Source: Planctomycetota bacterium
GTDB taxonomy: Bacteria; Planctomycetota; Phycisphaerae; Sedimentisphaerales; Anaerobacaceae
NCBI GenBank assembly: GCA_023135255.1
Contig: JAGLTN010000468.1
Coordinates: 1 to 6,807 of the forward strand
Direction: 5' to 3'
Length of the DNA stretch: 6,807 nt
Position numbers and translations under genes: made by a program. The notes under the pieces were generated by a model. It saw nothing but the letters and a program-made list of their open reading frames with translations, did no database searches and was not told the DNA's origin. Position 1 is the first letter of the stretch. Each line of letters starts with the position of its first letter. Below are positions 1-5,076 of the stretch, piece by piece.

Positions 1-67
1 AACTTCTTATCTTTGAGTTATTTACCTGCGGATAAAGCGAAAAATTTAATTGGGATTGGTATAATAG
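1..67 (+). repeat. Dispersed repeat, left copy (inverted partner at 4874-4940)
   Basis: Aligned without gaps to the reverse complement of 4874-4940, this stretch matches at 55 of 67 positions (about 82%) by my hand count. The best block is 18-36, TTATTTACCTGCGGATAAA, which matches the partner at 18 of 19 positions. A second strong block is AATTGGGAT near 48-56. Similarity fades after about position 67. The left limit is unknown because the match reaches the first base of the window. The copy reads rightward, toward the gene block. I see no transposase or known insertion-sequence end. It is best described as an intergenic dispersed element of unknown type. Confidence 0.8.
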
Positions 68-294
68 AAGACCCGGATGTTGTAAACGCTATTTATTTCA
101 TCAGAAAATTCAAAAAGATTTTAAGTGAAAGTCTAAAAGAGGAGATTCGCCAACCTATACCGAAAGCATCGCTTCAATGTTTACCTGTAGGTTCTTCGCG
201 GCAAAGATTTTTCAGGTATGTAGAAAGACCCAGGGCGTCCCGCGTCTGTACTAGTATAATCAATAACATCCATTTTAACCGTTTCAGAGGGTGA
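1..294 (+). other. Open frame of doubtful coding status, running in from the left edge
   Basis: The frame is open from the window edge to a TGA at 292-294, with a possible TTG start at 13. Codons 1-18 of that reading (SYLPADK, then NLIGIG) lie inside the dispersed repeat. The next 35 or so residues (EDPDVVNAIYFIRKFKKI and on) have a protein-like composition. From about position 181 the frame is simply antisense to the 3' end of the prepilin-like gene. The inverted copy at 4928-4869 also starts at a comparable codon (GTG) but stops after 19 residues. Most differences between the copies change the amino acid, which argues against a selected protein. It could be a decayed gene end or chance. I do not recognise a family. 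Confidence 0.2.
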
Positions 295-1155
295 ATAAGC
301 TTCCACGTGCCCATCTGTAAAACCAGCATGCAACTTAATCTTTATCAAACTAACGTCTTCGGCACCATGAGAGGTGTTTAATCGCCAGCAATCTGACGAA
401 TCCTCTCTGCTGTAAGAAATTTCACTACCCTCAAAATAGGAAATTTTACTATCATCAAATTTTTCACAACTTTCAAAACTATCCGGACTTCGATACGGAT
501 TGTAGCCCATATAACAACTAACCAGAACCGAACTTTCCTTACCACTATCATAAGAGCCACGAGGACCTCTAAAACGAGGCCCACCTCCATCTAGCTCACC
601 TAAATAATTCCAGTAAAAGCAATACACACCCAAAAATTGGTCGACATCATGAGTAGTATCAGGATTGCCCCAGTTTTCCCCAGCTTCCCAGGCTTGCTGA
701 AGACGTTCGTTTTTAGTTGGCGCGTTGGGACAGAATAAGATATCCGGATTATCAATATAACGAGAAAGATAACTGCTCATAGACCTATACTTTTGGCCGG
801 CACGTTGGAAACACGTTGTCATTACAGTAGGTGCCAGCCAGTTCCATACATCTTTGACAAATTCACCAGTGATATTTGCTACTGAATCAGGATAGCTGTC
901 ATCATTGTTACATGCAAACTCATTAACAGCGGCAACAATTTCACGCTGGTTATTCATAGTAATTACCCAGCGGGCACTTTGCCTTACCCTGGTAAATACA
1001 GGCAGTGAAATTGACATCAATAAAGTAATAATAGAAATAACAACGATAACTTCAACTAAGGTGAATGCAAGTGGGGAGTCCCCTTGGCTGCCATTGCCCC
1101 CCGATAAATTACAGCTTTGAGCAAAAGCGGATTTTTCCTTCGTATGTAGCCGCAT
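181..1155 (-). CDS. Prepilin-type (type II secretion pseudopilin-like) protein with C-terminal DGHVE motif
   Basis: This 324-residue protein has a class III prepilin leader. Residues 1-30 are hydrophilic. The predicted cut is A30|F31, followed by FTLVEVIVVISIITLLMS, with the conserved +5 glutamate at E35 and one hydrophobic helix at about 33-52. The rest is predicted to be outside the membrane. It carries FCPNAP (141-146), several Tyr- and Trp-rich stretches and HAGFTDGHVEAY (276-287), the H-x-G-F-x-D-G-H-V-E ending common in the large prepilin-like families of Planctomycetes. A prepilin peptidase would process it for a pseudopilus or surface role; which one cannot be told from sequence. Alanine at -1 instead of glycine is frequent in this group. 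The ATG at 1155 is the only usable start before the leader (no Met, GTG or TTG in between), so the 30-residue leader is probably real. The ribosome-binding site is weak. It lies 153 bp downstream of the beta-helix gene and probably has its own promoter. Confidence 0.9.
   Translation of the reverse strand: MRLHTKEKSAFAQSCNLSGGNGSQGDSPLAFTLVEVIVVISIITLLMSISLPVFTRVRQSARWVITMNNQREIVAAVNEFACNNDDSYPDSVANITGEFVKDVWNWLAPTVMTTCFQRAGQKYRSMSSYLSRYIDNPDILFCPNAPTKNERLQQAWEAGENWGNPDTTHDVDQFLGVYCFYWNYLGELDGGGPRFRGPRGSYDSGKESSVLVSCYMGYNPYRSPDSFESCEKFDDSKISYFEGSEISYSREDSSDCWRLNTSHGAEDVSLIKIKLHAGFTDGHVEAYSPSETVKMDVIDYTSTDAGRPGSFYIPEKSLPRRTYR
1073..1083. other. GC-rich 11-bp palindrome in the prepilin leader region
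   Basis: GGGGAGTCCCC can form a five-base-pair GC stem around a single base. It lies in a GC-rich patch inside an otherwise AT-rich gene, in codons 25-28, just before the prepilin cleavage site. In the mRNA such a short loop is sterically tight, so a structural role is uncertain. It may simply reflect codon choice for Gly, Asp, Ser and Pro. Confidence 0.35.
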
Positions 1156-1192
1156 TTCAAAGTCTCAAGTTTACATATCTCTATCTTTCGCT

Positions 1193-1221
1193 ATTATACT
1201 GCTTTAATAATATTAATCCAA
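1193..1221 (-). promoter_or_regulatory. Predicted sigma70-type promoter for the prepilin-like gene
   Basis: On the minus strand a perfect TATAAT (1198-1193) is preceded by a 17-base spacer and TTGGAT (1221-1216), which keeps only the TTG of the -35 consensus. Transcription would begin near 1186, giving a leader of about 30 bases before the ATG at 1155. The site sits in the 153-bp gap after the beta-helix gene, so the prepilin gene can be expressed separately from the upstream pair. No terminator-like hairpin separates them, so readthrough is also possible. Confidence 0.45.
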
Positions 1222-1308
1222 ACAATTTTATTAAAAAAATAACGTCTGCCTCAAAATTTTCAAATAAATCAACTTTAATCTCTGACAGACAATTTCCAGC
1301 TCTGTACT

Positions 1309-2604
1309 TTATTGTGCCCAATCTGTAGATTTTTGCCAAATCCAGCCTAAAAGGGCGTAATCTTTCATATTTACAACCCCATTTCGGTCAAGATCACCGG
1401 GGTCTTTTTGCTTACCAATAAGCCAATCTTCAGCCATCAATGAAATATCCTCAAAATCTACAACACCATCATTATTCAAATCCGCCAGCAATGACCAGTC
1501 ATAAGGAGCCAAACTCGCCTGATGAGTACCGCCATAAGCACCCATATTTATTCGTATATTTATAGCGTGGTCATTTTCAGGGTCATTAGGAGCTGCCATA
1601 AGTTCATTTTTAAGGCGATAACCCGGATTACCAGCATCAATACACCTGCTCGTAACCGAATCAAAAACCCAGGTTGATGGGTTTTCTTCATCTATGCGCC
1701 AACCATAGCTTTTCAAGTGATAATCACCTTCATAAAGCTGAGCATTCTCTATATCCCATTGCCCCAGGCTCGCAAAACATGGATCAACATCGAGATTGCC
1801 AGAACCCCAGATTACATCTCCAACAATATTTTCTAAATCGCCCTGTATATTACAATAAGAAATCTCAGCAACGCAATCCTTAATAACTTGAAGCTGTATA
1901 CCTTGGTTATTATAAATAATAGTATTTTCTATTTTAGCTGAGCCCACCTTTGCACCAGTAATATTATTAGCAATAGTGCAATTTCTAATTGTACCTTCAC
2001 AGCCATAAATAACATAATCAAGGGTGCAAGAACCAGAGGTAATATTATCGGTAATCAAACAATTGTTTATAAGACCATCACAATTCTCCAACACAGTTGA
2101 TCGGCATGTGGCATTGCCGCTAATGTTGCAATTACTTATCGTAGCTTGAGTATTTCGACCATAAACAGCACCAATATTTATGTTATAAACCCTAAAGCCA
2201 AAGAGCATGCAATTGGGATCTTCTGAGCCGTCAAATAAAATTACCCCATTAATAATTGTTTTATTTACCACATCCCAATCATTAGGATCGGTACTTCTCA
2301 AAACACAATTCTTACCGGCGAAATTAATCTGATTGTAACTATTCGGATCAGCATCAGGATATGAGCCCGGTAAAACTTCAATAGTATTGCCCTCTTCGAC
2401 CGCATCAATTGCTTCCTGGATCGTATCGAAAGGATGAGCAAAACTTCCACATTCATTGGGGTCACTGCCGCTGGGGTCATTAGGATCTGGGTCGTTCGGG
2501 GCATTATCATCGACATATATTATATCACCTGCGCAAAGAGCGCATGCAAAAATCACGCAAAACGCAGATAACACAAAATAGTTAAAACAGCATCTTCTTT
2601 TCAT
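1309..2604 (-). CDS. Secreted right-handed parallel beta-helix protein with C-terminal type I dockerin
   Basis: This 431-residue protein starts with a signal peptide (MKRRCC, a hydrophobic core, then a cut near residue 25). The mature protein opens with IIYVDDNA and, after a Pro/Asp/Asn linker, FDTIQEAIDAVEEGNTIEVLPGSY. That is the usual entry into a pectate-lyase-like beta-helix (DUF1565-type). Rungs follow at about 154, 178, 205, 224 and 247 with the pattern I-x-N-C-x-I-x-x-N, then a GNLDVDPCF turn (269-277) and CIDAGNPG (321-328). A dockerin occupies 375-421, with two calcium loops: D375, N377, D379, G380, D383, D386 and D404, D406, N408, G409, N412, D415. A dockerin normally binds a cohesin, so the protein is probably held on a surface scaffold or complex. 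No catalytic residues can be assigned; carbohydrate binding or cleavage is only an inference. The start is supported by the signal peptide; the possible Shine-Dalgarno (GGGAAG) is unusually close to the ATG. It lies 40 bp downstream of the sigma gene, probably in one transcript. Confidence 0.92.
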   Translation of the reverse strand: MKRRCCFNYFVLSAFCVIFACALCAGDIIYVDDNAPNDPDPNDPSGSDPNECGSFAHPFDTIQEAIDAVEEGNTIEVLPGSYPDADPNSYNQINFAGKNCVLRSTDPNDWDVVNKTIINGVILFDGSEDPNCMLFGFRVYNINIGAVYGRNTQATISNCNISGNATCRSTVLENCDGLINNCLITDNITSGSCTLDYVIYGCEGTIRNCTIANNITGAKVGSAKIENTIIYNNQGIQLQVIKDCVAEISYCNIQGDLENIVGDVIWGSGNLDVDPCFASLGQWDIENAQLYEGDYHLKSYGWRIDEENPSTWVFDSVTSRCIDAGNPGYRLKNELMAAPNDPENDHAINIRINMGAYGGTHQASLAPYDWSLLADLNNDGVVDFEDISLMAEDWLIGKQKDPGDLDRNGVVNMKDYALLGWIWQKSTDWAQ

Positions 2605-2644
2605 CTTCCCGTTTTTCAGAAAAAAACTTTGTTTTCCTTAAAAT

Positions 2645-4435
2645 TTATTTTAAAAACTCCACAAGCCATAACATGGATTGCTGGTTATAATTAAGCCACT
2701 TCAAACTTTTTGCCGGAGGAGCAAAATCCTCCGCATCTTCAATATCCTGAAGATAGGTAAATCTAAGCTGGCCTTGCTTTTCAATATCTGATGTCAAAAA
2801 GGTTATTTTTTCTACAAGGTCTGCTTCCATATCGATCGTATATTCAATTTTACCCTGCGGATGGTCCAACGTTACCACTGCATGCGCCCCGCCCGGCAGC
2901 AATTTTGTATCAAACCATATCTGTTCCTTAGCAGCATCTCTTCTTACTGTATCGATAGTATGCAGTCCCATCCAGGGTCTGGACAAACCAGCAAAACTTT
3001 CAGATTCGGGAATCCGCTTAGAACCAACGTATAGTTTCATCCATGGATAATTTCTCTTACAGACGTCATATACAAATGCTATTCTACCTTTGCCTTTAAC
3101 CAATTGACCATCGATTTCGCCTTCAACCGTAAAAAAGGTCCAGCCTCTTTTATGCATAGCATCACGATTGTCTATTCTTCTGATTCCTGACGGCAGATTA
3201 CATCTGAAAAATTCCTCATTCGAGACATCTTTTCTGGAAACGGCTTGCTGATAATTACCATCTGTTTCGTGTTTTACGATTATCATGAGACCATCCTCCT
3301 TATAGGGAACATAATCCAGTTTTTTATTATTTTCCTGAATATGGTTGATAAAACGGGTTAAACGCCTTGAGTCGGTAGGAAGCATTTGAACTGAAAGATC
3401 AGCGTTCCACATACGATAGTTATTAACATGCAGCCTGCCGTTGCTTTTGTAAAAATTGGCCTGCTCATTTTGGAACCACTGATAATAACTCGCCCCTTTG
3501 TCACTGGTTGATTCGGTTTGCATTAACACAGCACCGCTCGTTCCCGGCGGATAATAATACCAGTGCTGCCGGTTTCTGTTTTGCCCCTGACCAAGTTGTA
3601 ATATGGATTCAGTGGTGCACTGATAAGAGTTAGCTCCACTGCCTGATTCATTACCTGGGAAAATGTTATCGATCGATGGTGCAACAACAGCACTTCCCAC
3701 TACCATTACACCAGCCGTCATCGCAACTATCGCTGACTTAGAAGCAGCAACACCCAGCAAAGAACCCGCCAACCCAACTTCCAAAATGGAAGAAGAAATC
3801 ACTACCTCTGCAGCAGATGCCTCGGTAGTAGCGGTAAACTTACCAAAAAATAGTAAAGCCGATACGAGAGCACCTCTGCCAAGACCATAATGGGATAGTC
3901 TTTTAGCCAGAGATTTCTTGGCGCGATAAAACAGAGCCCTGACTCCAATTTCACTGCTTTTCATAAAATCAGCGATCTCAGAATAACTCATCTGATCATA
4001 ACATCGCATTGTCAGAACCGCCCGGTGCCTCGGCTCCAGTTGAGCCATCGAATCAAGAACGATCTGCTTCCATTCAGCTGAAACCATATCAGCTAACCCC
4101 TCAGAAGCACCATCCTTGGTAATCTGGGAACCCAGTTCTGACAGAGAGATTGTCTTATGTCTCCACTGCCGACCATAATGGCTGCGAACCTTGTTGAAGG
4201 CAATCCGGTAAATCCAGCCCCAGAACCGGTCTGCCCTTTTTAATTTTTTAAATACCTTGTACATTTCTAAAATTGTCTCCTGCACTATATCCTGTGCCAA
4301 ATCTTCATTTAACGTTAATCTAACCACATATTGCGATAAACGCGCATAAACCTGCTCAGCCAACAAGTCCAGACTAACCCTGTCACCATTCTGAGCCTTT
4401 TTTACAAGTTCAATGTATTCAGCGTCGTTTTCCAT
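2645..4435 (-). CDS. ECF-type RNA polymerase sigma factor fused to a transmembrane segment and extracytoplasmic domain
   Basis: Residues 1-190 of this 596-residue protein are a complete ECF sigma factor. Region 2 runs from about 24 to 95 and includes EDLAQDIVQETILEMYKVF and FWGWIYRIAFNKVRSHYGRQ. Region 4 runs from about 128 to 182 with LEPRHRAVLTMRCYDQMSYS and the helix-turn-helix that follows. A typical ECF factor ends here. This one continues with an Ala- and Ser-rich hydrophobic stretch (189-230), a clear membrane helix at about 232-253, and some 340 polar residues that would lie outside the cytoplasmic membrane. The outer part has beta-rich stretches such as TVEGEIDGQLVKGKGRIAFV, and KIEYTIDMEADLVEKITFL near the end recalls LolA-like folds, but that is only an impression. 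Planctomycetes are known to have ECF factors with C-terminal extensions; here the extension could sense an envelope signal or act as a built-in anti-sigma. No separate anti-sigma gene is adjacent. The chosen ATG gives a normal ECF N-terminus but has no clear Shine-Dalgarno. The beta-helix gene follows after 40 bp. Confidence 0.92.
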   Translation of the reverse strand: MENDAEYIELVKKAQNGDRVSLDLLAEQVYARLSQYVVRLTLNEDLAQDIVQETILEMYKVFKKLKRADRFWGWIYRIAFNKVRSHYGRQWRHKTISLSELGSQITKDGASEGLADMVSAEWKQIVLDSMAQLEPRHRAVLTMRCYDQMSYSEIADFMKSSEIGVRALFYRAKKSLAKRLSHYGLGRGALVSALLFFGKFTATTEASAAEVVISSSILEVGLAGSLLGVAASKSAIVAMTAGVMVVGSAVVAPSIDNIFPGNESGSGANSYQCTTESILQLGQGQNRNRQHWYYYPPGTSGAVLMQTESTSDKGASYYQWFQNEQANFYKSNGRLHVNNYRMWNADLSVQMLPTDSRRLTRFINHIQENNKKLDYVPYKEDGLMIIVKHETDGNYQQAVSRKDVSNEEFFRCNLPSGIRRIDNRDAMHKRGWTFFTVEGEIDGQLVKGKGRIAFVYDVCKRNYPWMKLYVGSKRIPESESFAGLSRPWMGLHTIDTVRRDAAKEQIWFDTKLLPGGAHAVVTLDHPQGKIEYTIDMEADLVEKITFLTSDIEKQGQLRFTYLQDIEDAEDFAPPAKSLKWLNYNQQSMLWLVEFLK

Positions 4436-4446
4436 ACATGTTTTCT

Positions 4447-4455
4447 ATAATATAA
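4447..4455 (-). promoter_or_regulatory. Possible -10 region upstream of the sigma gene
   Basis: On the minus strand the sequence TTATATTAT contains -10-like hexamers (TATATT or TATTAT) only about 12-14 bases from the ATG at 4435. No convincing -35 is found at the usual distance. If used, the transcript would have a leader of only a few bases, which fits the absence of a Shine-Dalgarno. An imperfect dyad (GTGCCACA at 4457-4464 and TGTGAC at 4475-4480) lies just upstream and could be an operator or chance. Confidence 0.28.
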
Positions 4456-4503
4456 GTGCCACAAAAAGGCTAAATGTGACGCTTTTTTAGTAAGTTTTCT
4501 TAC

Positions 4504-4578
4504 TTTTTAAAGCATCTTTATTAATTATACCAAAAAACAGCCCCAAAATGCGGTTTGACGTAAAAAATGCTTTAAAAA
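4504..4578. repeat. 12-bp perfect inverted repeat with a 51-bp spacer
   Basis: TTTTTAAAGCAT at 4504-4515 is the exact reverse complement of ATGCTTTAAAAA at 4567-4578. It lies 70-140 bp upstream of the sigma gene. The arms are mostly A and T, so part of the match may be chance, but the shared AAAGCAT core is not simple homopolymer. It could be a long-range stem or paired binding sites. Confidence 0.45.
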
Positions 4579-4873
4579 AATCTTAAAAATAACCAATCGC
4601 AAATTGCATTATAAGCCCTGTGTTTACCAAATAACCCATATTAAAGCGATCTGATGCAACCCACCTCACATAAGTCCGATAATCGTTGTATCAATGGCTT
4701 TGGCGTGTGCATAAAAAACAATATAACAAAAAGGGTAATTTACCATCACATTTCAGCATTTTTTGTTGTTTTGCCGAAAATTTTCTAAAAAAACAGAAAA
4801 AATCTTCATTTTTCTTAGCCGTTTTCAAACAGTTTTGCCTACTTCTACAAGGCCGTTTCCGAAATTATTTACA

Positions 4874-4940
4874 CTACTATACTGATCCCAATTGAATTTT
4901 GCCGTTTATCCGCGGGTAAATAATTCACAAATAATAAGTT
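4874..4940 (-). repeat. Dispersed repeat, right copy (inverted relative to 1-67)
   Basis: The reverse complement of this stretch matches positions 1-67 at 55 of 67 columns with no gaps. Its core, TTTATCCGCGGGTAAA (4905-4920), is a palindrome apart from one T-G pair, centred on CCGCGG. Read on the minus strand it encodes a short frame (NYLPADK, then NSIGI) from a GTG at 4928 that stops at 4869, so this copy is not a gene. It reads leftward, toward the sigma gene, so the two copies face each other across the three minus-strand genes. Confidence 0.8.
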
Positions 4941-4945
4941 ACGGA

Positions 4946-4957
4946 TTTATTCGCGGG
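4946..4957. repeat. Third, degenerate repeat core
   Basis: TTTATTCGCGGG matches the first 12 bases of the right repeat core (TTTATCCGCGGG, 4905-4916) at 11 of 12 positions, 41 bp away and in the same orientation. The flanks diverge (GCATTTATTA instead of TAAATAA). It may be another end or subrepeat of the same element. Confidence 0.5.
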
Positions 4958-4964
4958 CATTTAT

Positions 4965-4982
4965 TACCCTTAAGGGTATAAT
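4965..4982 (+). promoter_or_regulatory. 14-bp palindrome overlapping a TATAAT box
   Basis: TACCCTTAAGGGTA (4965-4978) is a perfect palindrome. Its last two bases are the first two of TATAAT (4977-4982). This is the arrangement expected of an operator placed on a -10 element, about 95 bp upstream of the lipoprotein gene. No good -35 hexamer lies 16-18 bp upstream (the region is CGCGGGCAT), so if it is a promoter it may need an activator. The palindrome alone could also be a short hairpin. Confidence 0.4.
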
Positions 4983-5012
4983 TTAAAATAATAAACCCTG
5001 CTCAGATTAGCT

Positions 5013-5045
5013 TTGACTGGAAATAATGTAATTAAATGGTATAAT
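5013..5045 (+). promoter_or_regulatory. Possible promoter for the lipoprotein/permease operon
   Basis: A perfect TATAAT lies at 5040-5045 and a good -35-like TTGACT at 5013-5018. The 21-base spacer is longer than the usual 16-18, so the pair is not a standard promoter, and the -10 may work with another upstream site. Transcription would start near 5052. The word ATTAGCTTT occurs twice, at 5006-5014 and 5044-5052, bracketing the site. Confidence 0.35.
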
Positions 5046-5069
5046 TAGCTTTTGTGATTTTTTTGAGTT

Positions 5070-5074
5070 AGGAT
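5070..5074 (+). promoter_or_regulatory. Ribosome-binding site of the lipoprotein-like gene
   Basis: AGGAT, containing the Shine-Dalgarno core AGGA, ends two bases before the ATG at 5077. It is the clearest ribosome-binding site in the window and supports that start, which also gives a proper signal peptide. Confidence 0.5.
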
Positions 5075-5076
5075 TT

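Larger units (their letters stand above)
4436..5076. other. 641-bp AT-rich divergent intergenic region
   Basis: This gap separates the minus-strand sigma gene from the plus-strand lipoprotein gene. It holds weak promoter elements for both directions, a small AGTAAG/CTTACT hairpin (4489-4504), a 12-bp inverted repeat (4504-4515 with 4567-4578), the inverted copy of the dispersed repeat (4874-4940), a third degenerate repeat core (4946-4957), and a 14-bp palindrome (4965-4978). The short word GCCGTTT appears at 4818, 4852 and 4901. An open plus-strand frame at 4686-4895 has a Phe-, Lys- and Leu-rich composition expected of AT-rich noncoding DNA and is not called as a gene. No tRNA or strong intrinsic terminator was seen. 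Confidence 0.7.

Noticed and set aside
378..590. A minus-strand frame of 70 codons overlapping the prepilin-like gene.
   Set aside because: It lies wholly inside the prepilin-like gene in another frame, has low-complexity Val/Ile-rich composition and no family features.
2298..2516. A minus-strand frame of 72 codons inside the beta-helix gene.
   Set aside because: It is a frame shadow of the Asp/Asn/Pro-rich N-terminal part of the beta-helix protein, which has a signal peptide and recognisable domains.
2638..2653. TTAAAA-TTTA-TTTTAA hairpin around the sigma gene stop codon as a terminator.
   Set aside because: The stem contains only A-T pairs and would be very weak; the beta-helix gene follows 40 bp on and probably needs readthrough.
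4489..4504. AGTAAG-TTTT-CTTACT as an intrinsic terminator.
   Set aside because: The stem is only six pairs and AT-rich, and it lies upstream of the sigma gene rather than after any gene, so termination is unlikely.
4686..4895. A 69-codon plus-strand frame in the intergenic region starting at TTG.
   Set aside because: Its residues are mostly Phe, Lys, Leu and Tyr as expected from AT-rich DNA, it has no Shine-Dalgarno, and its 3' end runs into the dispersed repeat.
4818..4957. The recurring GCCGTTT words and paired CGCGGG cores as a CRISPR array or iteron origin.
   Set aside because: Spacing is irregular (34, 49 and 41 bp), repeat units are too short and diverged, and there are no cas or replication genes.
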